Of a stretch of DNA of 64,000 bases, positions 53,261 to 64,000 are shown in pieces; position 1 is the stretch's first letter; each line of letters starts with the position of its first letter. A program made the translations under genes and the position numbers. The stretch comes from Yamagishiella unicocca. Its lineage: Eukaryota; Chlorophyta; Chlorophyceae; Chlamydomonadales; Volvocaceae. The notes under the pieces were generated by a model, which did not search any database, was not told the origin of the DNA, and was given only the letters and a program-made list of their open reading frames with translations. The stretch is taken from assembly GCA_003116995.1 (NCBI GenBank), contig BDSL01000029.1, positions 186,001 through 250,000 on the forward strand. Direction: 5' to 3'.

Positions 53261-56200
53261 CTAGAACTCCTCGTCTTGCAGGAAGGCCCGCAGGAGGTAC
53301 AGCGCGTGTTCGGGCCTGCTCTGCGGCACCATGTGCCCGGCGCCCTTCACGGTGGCGTAGCGCAGCCCGGCGCCCGACTTGAAGCGGGTCGTGAAGCCGG
53401 CGATCTGCGACCCACGGGGCGCCCGAGGAGCCGTGTCAGGGCAGGGCAGATGGAACTCCCGCACCCTCACCCCGTGGCACGTGACAGGAGTTATGTGGGG
53501 CAGCAGTGCGGCCTAGTCTGGCTGGCGCCGCGGGCGCCGTTTAATGGCGTGAGGGGCCGGAAAAAAATCGGGGAGCTTGGCTCCCTCCCTTCAACGGGTT
53601 CCTGAACCCACCCCGCCCACCGACCCACGGGTCGCCTCTTATACACACCCACCCACCCACCTGGCCGTTCAGCATCCACGCCCGCAGCGGCTCCTCCGCG
53701 CCGCCCAGCTGCGCAATGTCGTACAGCCAGGCCCGAGTGCCGGTGTGCGGCACCACCATGTCGTGGTCGCCGCTATACACAAGCACGCGTAGACCTGGGG
53801 GGGAGGGGCGGGGGGCCGCAACGCATGGAAAAGAAGCAGCGCGGTGTCTGACGTCGAGGCGTGCGACGCGCGTGCCCTAGCGTGCCCACCGCCCTCTCCT
53901 CCGTAGTGCTCCTATCCCCCCCTCGCGTTGCGCTGCTAGCTGCCGACTGGGCCGGGAGCGTGCCCTCCCCTCCCTGCAGCTGTCACTATACACACCGGCC
54001 CCGTGCCGGACAACCCGCTCTCCCCCACTCCAAAGGTAGTTACCTAAACCAAGTTCTCCAGCATGGCATTCCAAACGAATGTACCAAACAGTTTCCTAAT
54101 CGACTCTACGTTTCAGTGCCGACACACGGGTTTCCTCTCACACCCTCATAGGCTCTCGGGGCAACCCTCGCTCGGCACCCGGACCTGACCCGTGAGCCCC
54201 TCACGGCAGCAGCCATCGGCGCCTGAGCGAGCCCGCCACTCTTCGGCCCCACCCCCGCCCCCTCGCAGCCCCACCCCCTCATAGCCCCACCCCCGCCCCC
54301 TCACAGCCCCACCCCCTCATAGCCCCACCCCCTCATAGCCCCACCCCCGCATAGCCCCACCCCGCCCCCTCATAGCCCCACCCCCTCATAGCCCCGCCCC
54401 CTCATAGCCCCACCCCCGCCCCCTCATAGCCCCACCCCCGCCCCCCCACCTTCGGCCACCAGCGCCTCGTGCACCGGCACGAGCGCCATGGTGTCCAGCC
54501 GGTAGTACAGCACGTCGCTGCACGGCTGCCAGCCGCCGATGTCGGCAGCGGGGGCGGCGTGCAGCGCGGCCCGCACCTCCTCGCGGTTCAGCCAGTCCAG
54601 GGCCACCCTGCGGCGCAGCAAGTGGTGTCGTGGGAACACGTGCGCTGTGGCCGCAGTGTGCCGGGCTGATCAGCCGTGTGGCCAGGTTTCGCCGCGGGTC
54701 CATCTCCGCCGGTGCAGCGGAGACTTTGCCGAGCACCTGGCCCCACATGCCGAGCACCTGGCCCCACATGCCGAGCACCTGGCCCCACATGCCGAGTGCA
54801 GTGTACTGTCACCAAGCGGGCGGCTGCTCTCGCGAACATTGCGGCCCAGGACGCACCACATGCACCCACGTACGCCAGTCCAGCGCCTTCATCGCCAGAA
54901 CACGCTACCCCACCCCGCCCCTCCTCCCAGCCTTTCCCCCAAGGCGGCTCCAGTCTCTCGGACACCAGGCGCCGGCCTTCCCCCCCGCGGATTCTCTTTA
55001 AACTCCCCCCCCCGACCTCCCCGCCAACCCCGCCGTTCCTCCCATGCCCACCTGCGGTCCACGCAGGGCACCACATGACGCAGCCACGGGCCCCACAGCT
55101 GCCGCCCACCGCGCCGCCCTGCCTCCAGGTCCTCCGGCTCCCCGGCCCCGGCTCCTCGCGCCGCCTGGTCCGTGCCTGCTCCGCTGTGCGCGGTGAAGGG
55201 CTCGAAGACGCGGTGCGCGGGGCTGGTCTTCCGTTCCATGTCGTCGTCCTCGTCGAACTTGGTGCAGGGCTCCAGCACGTCGTACCAGTTGAGGTCCCAC
55301 AGGTCGTCCTTCACCACGCCCTGGGCTTCCCAGCAGTCAGTCCCTGGAGCCGCAACACATACACACACGATGGGACAGGCGTGTGTCAAGTTAGGCACCG
55401 AGCTGAGCCGCCCGAGTGAAAAGACACCCGAGCCGGAGCCGGAGCCGGAGCTGCTACCTCATCGTGCACCAGTTGGATTTCCCTCCGTTCGCATCGCCGG
55501 TCTCCTCCCTACCCCTGCCCCTACCCCTGCCCCTGCCCCTACCCCTGCCCCTGCCTCCCTGCCCCTACCCCTACCCCTGCCCCTGCCTCCCTGCCCCTAC
55601 CCCTGCCCCTACCCCTGCCCCTGCCTCCCTGCCCCTTCCCCTGCCCCCGCCCCTGCCCCCGCCCCAACCCACCCTGCGTCGCGTTCCAGAACATGTCATC
55701 GCAGGCGCTGCGGATGCGGCGCCAGGTGGGCGGGTCGATGTAGCCCATGTCGGCGGCGAAGAACATCTGCGCGTTGCCGTCGATGACGTCATCGGTGACG
55801 GGGTTGCCCACAGCGTAGCCCTGCGGCGGGCAGTGAGGGGGGAGGGGGGGGCGCAGAACCCGGCTGGGGGAGTGAGGGGGGAGGGGGGGGCCGCAAAACC
55901 CGGCGGGTGGTGGTGGTGGTGGTGGTGGTCGCATAAAGACCGGTTACACGGCATGGGTATGATGGGGGCAGCCGGCAGCAGGCGTGCAACACACGGAAAG
56001 AGGCACCGTCAGCCTGCGGGGGGGTGGGCAGTAAGGTACAGGCAGGCGCACCACGACTAAGCGATGCCAGCTCGACGCTACAACCCTCACGAGGCAACGC
56101 CTTTGGCAGTAGGCTCATGACGGTGCGGCTGGGCGCAACTGTACTGAGTTCAATTCAACCTGCGCTAGTCACCACCAGTAGCATCACTAGCGCCTGCCGC

Positions 56201-58773
56201 GTGCTGCTGCTGCGACTGCCATGATCTGGTACGTCGCACATGGCAATGTGCGCCAACCGACCCACGGGTCGGTCCTGACCCAGATCGGCGAACTACCTGC
56301 AGGTTCACCAGCGGCTCCTCCCCGTCCTTCCGGCGCTGCTTGTTGAAGCGCACTAGCTCGGTCGCCAGCAGCGGCACGAACACTCCGCCGTAGCTCTCGC
56401 CTGGTGGGCACCGGGGGTGACCGGGTGGGGCGACGGTCGTGGTTGAAGGCAGGGTGCTCACCAGCTAGATCTAGGATGGAAAGCGGTCACCGTCGGACGT
56501 GTTGACTATCCGGGCAGCAAAACGCTCGGCGTGTCATGAGCAAGGACAAGGTAGGCGCGCGCGCCACACGCAGGCAAGCGCACGCCAGCCGGCGTCTGGT
56601 AGGTGGCTGAGGCGCGGAAGCATGTTGGGATGTGCACGGCTTGCAGGCCCCCGACATTCTTCGGCAGGCCCTAGCCGCGCTGAGGCCCGCAAGGGGCGGA
56701 CCCTTCGTCCCCAGCCACCCTTCGTGCCACCTCAACCCCCACCGACCCGTGATGAAGAACGGCGCAGTGGCCAGCTCCGGGTAGCGCGTCGTGAGGCCCT
56801 GCAGGAGGCGGGTCGGGGGAGGGGCATAAGGACGGGTTGGAGAGGGGGAGGGCAGGAAGGTGCGTGCTGGGCCGGTGGGTCCAATCGTGGGGCGGGCCCA
56901 ATCCAGCGTCCGGACCAGGCCAAAACCCACGGTTCACTCCCCCACCCTCCCTGCAGCCTACCTGTAGGAAGACCATCAGGTCGGCAATGGTGTACTCGTC
57001 GTTGGTGTGGTAGTCCACGTCAGGCCGGCCGCTGTACGACATGCCAGCACCCGCGGGGGAGTCCACGTAGATGACAGTGGCCAGCTGCGGCGGCAGGGGG
57101 GAGGGGGTTCGGAAACCCATGGCGGGAAGGATGGGAGGGCAGTCAGCACCTGGGTACCAACGTAGGCTAGCACTGGGCTGCGACGATTCTAGCTCTTCGG
57201 CTGCGGCTGGACGATAGGGGATGGGCTGGACTCACTCGATACAGCACCAGCCGAATCACGACACCAGCAACCGGGCATCGGCAGGCAGCGGCCTAACCCC
57301 TTAGGCGCCATCAAAGCCTCCTTGTGAAAAGCGCCGTGCACCCGCGGCCAGCCCACAACGAAAGCAATCACGCCCATCACTGAGAAGCTCGTTCTGACGC
57401 CGCTGACCTCACTCCCGGCTCACCTTGGTCCAGGAGTACGGGTTGGGGGTCAGCACCACGTCCCTGCTGCTCGCGCCGCCCTGCCCCTGCTGCTGCCTGG
57501 CGTCAGCGTAGCCGAACTTGAAGGGGCCGTGCTCGTAGATGAAGGCGTCCAGTGAGCTGCAGCCTGGGCCGCCCGTCAGCCACAGCACCACGGGGCTCTC
57601 CCCGCTGGCCTCCGCCAGCCCGTCCGCCTTCTCGCGATCCGCCACCACGTACCACAGCTGGCGGTTGCTGACCTCACTGACGGTGATGTATCTGCGGCGG
57701 AGCGCCGAGGACAAGAGGCGGGAAAAGCGCGTCACACGAGCCAGGACAAGCGCGTCACACGAGCCAGGACAAGCGCGTCACAGGAGCGAGGAACTGTGCG
57801 ACGGGGCTGGGTCATGCTGGGGTCACGACATCACTGCCGCATCAGGGGGCACTCCGCGTGGCTGCCGCAAGCACCCAGGCTGGGCCGCGGAAAGGCTTGA
57901 AACACACGGGGCCGCAGGAGCCGCTCTTCGTGCTGCAGCCGTGCCGTCAGGGGCTTGCACCTTCGTCGTCGAGGGCTGGGAGGACTGCGCGTCCACTTTG
58001 TCGGACCCTCGTTCAGCAGCACAGCGTCCTTCACCCTTAACAACATGTAGAGCAAGACTGCATCACTCGCTGGTGGTGTCCTACGCAGCTCCGGGCCCCC
58101 CACCCGGACCCGGACCCCGGCTGCCCTGCTCACCCCGAGCGCATTCGCACGTGCGGGGGCCCGTTGAGGCCGGGCAGGCCGCAGATCTGCGAGGGCAGGA
58201 TATCCAGGCGGCGAGGGACGAGAATCATGAGGCTGAGGGCGAAGATAATTGCGTGAGAGGCGGGGGTCCATGGGATTTAGGGCAGGGGGCCGCCAGGGCA
58301 GTGCGGTCTAGCCGCAGCACGGCCGCGACGTTGCGCCGCACCTCATCAGGCGCTCCGTCGCAGGGCGTAGCCTTAGCAGCCGCATCGCTGCCGATCCCGA
58401 GCTCAGGATCCCGCACGTGCATATGCGTGTCGCTCCACAGCCCGCCAGACACCCGCGAGGCAACATTCGCCCGAGCGCCTCCTGTTCAGCACAGGATTCC
58501 GTAAACGGTTGGAGAGATAATATTAGGCCGGCAATATGAAGATAGGAGTCTGGTATGAAATTTCGACATCAATGCGCCGCAAAGAATGGCCGTGGGGCTC
58601 GGCAGGCCGCGACCGCCGCTGTCGCGCGACAGGCGGTGTTGAGGCAGACGCAGCGATCTCGGCAGTCATCGCCACCAGGGTTTCAAAGCATTACCTGCTA
58701 AATCAGCCGACGACAGGACTGCCAGCGTCGCAACAAGCAGAAGACCTCGCCCAGTCGTCAGCGCCATATTCAT
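53261..58773 (-). CDS. Serine carboxypeptidase (peptidase family S10), secreted/vacuolar
   Basis: Exons: probable signal exon 58773-58695, then 58232-58134, 57691-57424, 57084-56962, 56798-56747, 56400-56297, 55820-55673, 55343-55052, 54607-54450, 53794-53661 and 53404-53261, about 530 residues. The first exon reads MNMALTTGRGLLLVATLAVL, a good signal peptide. S10 landmarks follow in order: CGLPGLNGPP, SGYITV, LWLTGGPGCSSLDAF, VDSPAGAGMSY, the nucleophile serine in GESYGGVFVP, GNPVTDD, cysteines for the family disulfides, the aspartate in YSGDHDMVVP and the histidine in GAGHMVPQ. The triad is therefore intact. The enzyme removes C-terminal residues at acid pH in vacuole or secretory spaces; some plant relatives are acyltransferases. 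Exons from 58232 down close in phase. The link from the signal exon does not with the GTAATG donor, so an extra exon or the downstream GTGGCG donor is needed. Exon 56798-56747 uses a weak GTCGGT donor. Confidence 0.88.
54042..54147 (+). repeat. Long-form R1 copy in a carboxypeptidase intron
   Basis: Partner of 43568-43668 over about 100 bp, with the same left end ACCTAAACCAAGTTCTCCAG and right end TCAGTGCCGAC, ACGGGTTTCCTCTCACACCC. Confidence 0.75.
54240..54445 (+). repeat. AGCCCCACCCCCTCAT minisatellite in a carboxypeptidase intron
   Basis: About 13 imperfect units of 14-17 bp (AGCCCCACCCC with CGCC or CTCAT endings) run up to the donor of exon 54607-54450. Confidence 0.85.
54729..54791 (+). 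repeat. 21-bp tandem repeat, 3 exact copies
   Basis: CCGAGCACCTGGCCCCACAT plus G repeats exactly at 54729, 54750 and 54771, inside a carboxypeptidase intron. Confidence 0.9.
55500..55672 (+). repeat. CCCCTGCCCCTA-type simple repeat
   Basis: A run of CCCCTGCCCCTACC units with CTCCCTG interruptions fills the end of a carboxypeptidase intron next to the exon at 55673. Confidence 0.85.
55931..55962 (-). repeat. Inverted R2 copy in a carboxypeptidase intron
   Basis: GCATAAAGACCGGTTACACG followed by GCATGGGTATGAT is the reverse complement of the R2 copies at 40569 and 44219. Confidence 0.6.
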
Positions 58774-58875
58774 GGAAAACGTGTCACACGTCAAGGGTAC
58801 CACGGCGCAGGTGTATCGAAGGCGATGTATGTACTGACGACGCAAAGCCCAAATTATGTTGCTGCCGTGCCTTCG

Positions 58876-59091
58876 CTAATTATTCGGAATATTACCAAAT
58901 GCGCACGAAGCAAATTTCCCTAGGCCGATGTAGCTACAGGTGTTCTTGGATTGCGCACGTTGAACAGCTATTTCATACACGGCTGTACCGGCCATGAATG
59001 TTGCCGCAAGAGGGACGCTACCTGAAAGTTTGTCGTACATGGCTATGCATGCTCGACGAGCAGTAAATCGCTTATTTGCAGGTCCTTCCAT
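58876..59091 (-). CDS. Possible small membrane protein, unknown
   Basis: A 71-residue frame with an internal start MYDKLSGSVPLAATFMAGTA gives a mildly hydrophobic helix. The layout recalls very small respiratory-chain subunits, but no family was recognised. It lies upstream of, and on the same strand as, the carboxypeptidase signal exon, only about 100 bp away. It could be a chance frame. Confidence 0.2.
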   Translation of the reverse strand: MEGPANKRFTARRACIAMYDKLSGSVPLAATFMAGTAVYEIAVQRAQSKNTCSYIGLGKFASCAFGNIPNN

Positions 59092-60180
59092 TTATTAAAG
59101 ATTTAAATGTATGTACCTCAATAAGCCTGATTGTGCTTGTAACGTTGGCCTGTTCTTCACGTTTTCGTGTGACCCATGGGGCGTGCCCTCATGCCTGATC
59201 ACTAGTCACGCATGCGCCTGCATTCCGATTTACCAAAGAAAGTTGTAGCATGGATTTCATTCCTTAAAGCAGGTTACCTTTCTCCGGCACGATCAACAAT
59301 CACAATTATGATCGTCAGTGTGTTTCCAAAGGCTTTGGCAGATTCTTAGTTCAGTGTCATTTGCCCCAAATCCTGGTGGGAACCCCGCAGCATTTATTCT
59401 ATAAGATCATAGACGTAAGTTTTCCTGGATCGTGCTTAACAGGCATGCGCTTATAATGCCTGTCTCCCCCCAAACAATCTTACGTCCTGCACGCCAGCCT
59501 CCAACCGTGGAAGACACATGGACGCAGATGTCCGAGTACGCTGAAATTTGTGGACGCAAGCTGCCCTGCCTTAAGCGTGCCATTCAGAGATGCTTGTGTG
59601 TCCGTGGCTTTTTAGCACTTGCGCGACTTTTTGATTACCCAGCCACAGCTCCACAATTCGACGGAAATGCAATTGTGTTCTGGCTGGGCAGCAACGAAGT
59701 CCTTACATTGTTCTGGCTGTTGGGGTCGCCTACCAATGCCCTTCGGCGGCAAACGGCACTACAAATTCATAAATGAGGTTCGCTTTTAAAAGTTTGTAGG
59801 CTAATAACATATTTAATCATGTATATCGTTTAGGATTACGCGCCGCGCGGATATCGTGATCCAATTCTCTAGGGACAAGACGCTCCACGCCACCGTATAC
59901 ATGGGAACGCTGTTATGACGCGTGTAGGACCTTCAAACGTTTTGCTCAATGAAACTCTCGGATGCAGCCCAAGTCTGCCTGTGGGCACAGAATTGGGCCT
60001 ATGTACGGCAACGGATCCATGCCCGGGAACATTTAAAGGCTTCCCAAATTTACGTATATTACAACGCAGGACCTGTACCAAGGACATACATGCAGCTCTA
60101 GGTTCACCACATCAATTCAATACTTCGTAGGCTTAATTCTGGCCAAACTCTCATAAGTAGTTTTGTCATCGCGCGCGAGG
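59092..60180. other. Intergenic region upstream of the Ser-Pro repeat protein
   Basis: AT-richer DNA with no convincing gene. One 114-codon frame (59432-59776) has no recognisable feature. This presumably contains the promoter and 5' UTR of the gene starting at 60181. Confidence 0.4.
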
Positions 60181-63100
60181 ATGGAGAGCGTGGGCAGGAT
60201 GACTCGCAGCAGGGCTAAGGCTCTAGGTACAACACGTAAGTTTCAGTATGAAGCATGATGTCGTCGTGATCGCGCACATAGGTATGACCTTCCATGCCGA
60301 GATGTCACTAACTGGCGAATTTGGCGTTGCCTTCGCAGCTGTGCCCTCGATGCCAACCAAGACGCCAGAGCCAAAGACCACCGGTCGCAGGCGCAAGACC
60401 GCAGCTGAAACGATCGACCATCCCGCTCAGGTGGCAGAGCAGAAGCAGCTGCACTTCGAAGAGGCGGCCGCCAGCCAGCCTGATGAACAGCAGCAGGTGC
60501 GACCATGTCTGAACATTTATTGCCTTTGATTACAGCAACAATAACCCTGCTTACGGGATGCCAGATTTTAAATTTGATTAAATCGACGATGTGTTAAACT
60601 GTTCTTGTGTAGATGGCAACAGAGAACCAATCGGACCTGACCATGGAGCGCTCTCTGGACCAGGTCACCATCGATGCCGGTGGAGAACTGTCTCACAACC
60701 TGCGCTCAGAGGAGGAGGGACACGTTGAGGCTCATGACAATGCCTCAGTTTTGATGGCGTCGCCAATATTGCTGGCACCGAAAGAATACTCGACCACGGC
60801 CAACGTCGCGCCGGTGCCCCTGAACCTTGACGACAGCCCGGCTGGCGCACTTCCGGCTTCTCAAATGGCAACGCCTCAGGCGGAGTCGTTCTCACTTTTT
60901 GCTGTTGCCCAGCACAGCCCCATGCTGACCCCCAGCCCATTGCCTGTGGACGCCAGCCCGCTGCCTATCGCCGCTAGCCCGGCCGGCTTCGACTTTCATG
61001 ATGTGCTGTCGCCGGAGGTCGCGGAGATGGAGGTCAACCACCTGCCTGTCGCTGGCAGCCCACTCTCTATCGCTGGTAGCCCGCTGTCCATGGGCGGCAG
61101 TCCCCTGTCGGTTGCCGCCAGCCCGATGCCGGCCGCCGCCAGTCCGCTTGGCTTCGGCTTCAACCAAGACGTTCTGGCTCCATCGCCACCGCCTGGCGTT
61201 GCGGCCATGGAGGGGAGCCCTCTGCCCGTTACCACGCCTCTGAGCTTCACTTCTGACGCTCCCCGCAACGCGGACACATCCATGCAACCGATGGCCGCCA
61301 GCTTTCCTTCGACACCGCTGTCGGTTATGGCAGAGGCCGTTGAAGACGCGGTTTTCTCTCCCATGCCCGACGACGATCAGGAGCTGCAAGGTAGCCCAGT
61401 CAGCCTGTCTGGCGGCGCTGCCCTAACGCCCCAGCTAACTCCGGTCCTGCAGCCACAGCACGACGAGCAACAAGAGCAGTTTGCTGACGACGCACCCATG
61501 GCCGACGCCACACCGCTTGCGAACCCTTCCATCGTGGCAGCTAGCCCGCTGGCATTTGCATCGGACTTCCGTGCGACGCCTGTTCCAGACCCTTCGCCCG
61601 TGGCTGGCTTTATCAGTGTTCCAGACAGCCTACCACACGCTGCAGCATCGTCCGGCGCTGCGGTCTCGAGCTTCCAGGGATTCGCGGCTGTGGTTCCAAC
61701 CCCAATTGGTGAGAAATTACTGAATTGAGACCAATGCCATCGGATCAAACCCCTGTTTCTGTATACGTACTTTGTGTACAAAAGCCAGTCATTTCCGATG
61801 ACATCCGGCCCTGTGGTTGTCCCATTTGTCAGGTGTTGAGGCGCAGCCTGAGTCACCATCGCTCGAGGGCCTCATGTTCGCAGCTGCCAGCGCTCCCTCT
61901 CCATCAGCGTTCAACCTGGCATCCGTACCGCTGACGTGCAACGCTCAGGGTGGCCTCGGCACACCCCTGTCGGACGCCATGGTGACGCCCACGCCGAGCG
62001 TTGACGGGGGCTGCATTGCACAGCCTGCCAACGACCAGCACGCGTCTGGGACCACGATGGCCTCTCCACTGGAGGTGGCCAAGCTGCCGCCGGCACCCGC
62101 GCCGACACCAGAGTCCGGTGCGCTTCCCGGGTGGAAACTGCCGCAGACGCCTTTGGCGGCAGCCATCGCTTCATCCATCTCTGCAGGAGTGGACGAGGAC
62201 GCGCAGTGTGAAGACGGTATGGACGGGGAAATGGCGTCCTGCGAGGGGGACAAGGAGGTTGAGGCCGCCGGTGCCGTTGAGGATTCTATGGAGGTGGAGT
62301 TGCATCAGCATGCAACGGAGGTGGTAGCCGCTGAGGAGCAAACTGTGACTGCAGCTGCAAACGTCACTCCCTCGGCCGTAACCAAGACGCCCAGCGGGCT
62401 ACGCACCACAAGCAGCAGCATGCCGGCACGCAGCCCGCTTACTGGTTCCGCCATGCGCACCCCGACCGTGATGAAGCACACCGGCAGCAAAGCAACGCCC
62501 ACCGCGAAAGCTAGCACGCCCTCGATGCCCAGCGCTTCACGGCCGTCCAACCCTTACGTCTTCGTCGAGTCCCGCTACAACAAGACACCCGTCGCCGCCG
62601 CTGCGGCCGCCCCCAAGCCTCGCACTTCTTCCGCGTCGGCGTCCAATGCGACGCCTGTGGCGCCCACCAATGCTGCAGCTGGTGCCAAGTCGATAAAGCG
62701 CGTATCGATCCACACGCCGGAGGGTCCCCGGGCCGTCGTTCCCCAGCGGCAGGTCGTTGTCCCAACACCTTTTCGGCCCAAGTCCGCGCAGGGGGCTGTT
62801 GGTGAGCAGCCTGTGGAGCCGGTTGCATCAAACGACGCCCAGCTGATCAACCCCGACGCAGCTGCGGGTCCAGATGATCGCCGTGCCAAGGTGATTTCAG
62901 TTCTAGAGCCACACTGATTACTATTTAGCTGTAATTCCATACTGAAATAGCCGGTAGATCATTGGACTATTAACTATTGTACCTTCTTTACGCAGGCTGC
63001 TGAGCGCTTGAAGACTATCCACGCGACTGAAAAGGGACTCGCTGCCGGCGCTTCATCAGGACCTGGGTACTTGGTACCGACGCAGGCCTTCGCCGTCAAA

Positions 63101-63941
63101 GCCTCGAAGGCCGTGAAGAGCAAGGTCGACGCAGGAAGCTATGATCCCAGGTAAGGGAAAACGTGGTACTGGTTTGAACTCAAGTGTGAAGACTTGTTCC
63201 CCAACAATGTGAACGCCAACGATTTTTCTGTATGTTGCCAACTTTTCAACGCTATGAACATTGTACACAGGTCGCTGCGGCAGCTGAAGCGCGAGATCAA
63301 GGACGCGACCGCCAAGAAGGATTCGAAGGTGTGCACGCTGTCAGTTGTGTTAACGACCTGTTCTAGTTTACGCGCACGCACGCATCTAACATTGCGCGCG
63401 CCTCTTTAAACAGGCGATCATGGTGGAAGCACGCAACTCCAAGCTCACGCCCAAGGTGGCTGAGCGCCAGCTGCCCATGCCGGATGACCATGAAGACAGC
63501 GACGACCAAGCGGAGTATGACGAGGTACGTGATGATGATGAGGTAACTATTAGATGTATAATAATTTTGAAATTAATCTGGTGCAAAACTTTGCGCCGTT
63601 GCAGGGCCAGGAGAACGATCTCGTAGCGGCCATGACGGGCCTCGAGGTCGCTCCGCCCAAGAACGATGCTCCGGTGCCCCTTCGTGGTGTGCCTGCCCCT
63701 GAGGTAGGCACGAATTACGGCGCCGATATGATAGTTGCCTAGGATGACTCAGAATGCTTCCATGTTTAGTCACGATGCATTCGGTGTAACCGTAACCTTT
63801 TCTAACCGCTACCGGTACATGCATTCCGTTCAGGGACGGCACATTCGTTTCAACGACAAGGGCAAGGCGACCGCAAGCCCGCAACGCACGGTGTTGCGCG
63901 GTCTCCCAGTTGCCGTCGGCAAGTACAAGCGATTCGAGTGA
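60181..63941 (+). CDS. Ser-Pro-repeat protein with basic C-terminus, unknown, probably nuclear
   Basis: Nine exons: 60181-60235, 60339-60496, 60613-61708, 61833-62890, 62996-63150, 63271-63328, 63414-63524, 63605-63703 and 63834-63941; every phase closes, giving 965 residues. The N-terminus is basic (MTRSRAKAL; TTGRRRKTA). Residues about 181-255 are a degenerate repeat of SPL[PS][VI]AxS type, each with an SP dipeptide, a common target of proline-directed kinases. Further SP/TP sites fill the acidic, Ala/Pro-rich middle. The C-terminal 250 residues are better ordered: SLRQLKREIKDATAKKDSK is a likely charged helix, an acidic patch DDHEDSDDQAEYDE follows, and the end reads GRHIRFNDKGKA...VGKYKRFE. 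RHIRF (932-936) fits the RVxF pattern for protein phosphatase 1 docking. I do not recognise the family. The layout suits a cell-cycle-regulated chromatin or spindle protein, but that is inference. Confidence 0.85.
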
Positions 63942-64000
63942 GCTGCAGCACATGGGGCCGATGTAGCAGGCCATAACTCCGCAGGGCATGAAACAGTGTT
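63942..64000 (+). other. 3' UTR start, window edge
   Basis: Non-coding bases after the stop at 63939-63941. No TGTAA occurs before the window ends, so the poly(A) site lies outside. Confidence 0.4.

Noticed and set aside
59432..59776. 114-codon plus-strand ORF
   Set aside because: No domain, no splice context, no TGTAA tied to it, and codon composition unlike the neighbouring genes.

Overview
The window looks like nuclear DNA of a volvocine/chlamydomonadalean green alga. The evidence is high G+C, very intron-dense genes with short GTGAG/GTGCG...CAG introns, long Ala/Ser/Gly/Gln runs inside coding exons, TGTAA-type polyadenylation signals, and a gene set of green-lineage families (UPL3-type HECT ligase, DMP/DUF679 membrane protein, RPB4, S10 carboxypeptidase). 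No rRNA, tRNA, CRISPR array or autonomous transposon was recognised. Exon models below were built by hand from splice sites and reading-phase continuity. They are inferences, but most close perfectly in phase.

Layout. 269-3577 (+) encodes a RING-CH (RINGv) protein. 5116-6012 (-) is a single-exon DMP/DUF679 four-helix membrane protein. 7247-18922 (+) is a 21-exon HECT E3 ligase of the UPL3/KAKTUS type. 20520-21026 (+) holds a short C6H2 zinc-finger ORF and 21492-21737 (-) a small one-helix protein. 22149-49754 (-) is the centrepiece: three complete tandem paralogues of an SF2 helicase of the RIG-I/Dicer type, here called helicase A (22149-29390), B (29994-39703) and C (40598-49754). Each has 18 exons with identical intron phases, a helical N-terminal domain I do not recognise, all helicase motifs, and a stop about 40-50 residues after motif VI with no PAZ, RNase III or zinc C-terminal domain. 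50147-51528 (+) is RPB4, head-to-head with helicase C. 53261-58773 (-) is a secreted serine carboxypeptidase. 60181-63941 (+) is a 965-residue Ser-Pro-repeat protein that I could not identify.

How the parts relate. Two ubiquitin-ligase-type genes sit on the left, but nothing in the sequence ties them to the helicases. The helicase cluster would act on double-stranded RNA (RNA-interference accessory or foreign-RNA sensing) if family knowledge holds. The three copies are mosaics: A and B share near-identical introns around exons 15-17, while B and C share them around exons 11-15, which indicates gene conversion. Several dispersed short repeat families (R1, R2, R3 below) lie in introns of UPL3, RPB4, the carboxypeptidase and the helicases. 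Two of them overlap the 3' coding ends of helicases B and C. The introns of the cluster also carry many tandem repeats (5, 11, 14, 19 and 29 bp units), including a 32-copy GGGGT tract on the sense strand.
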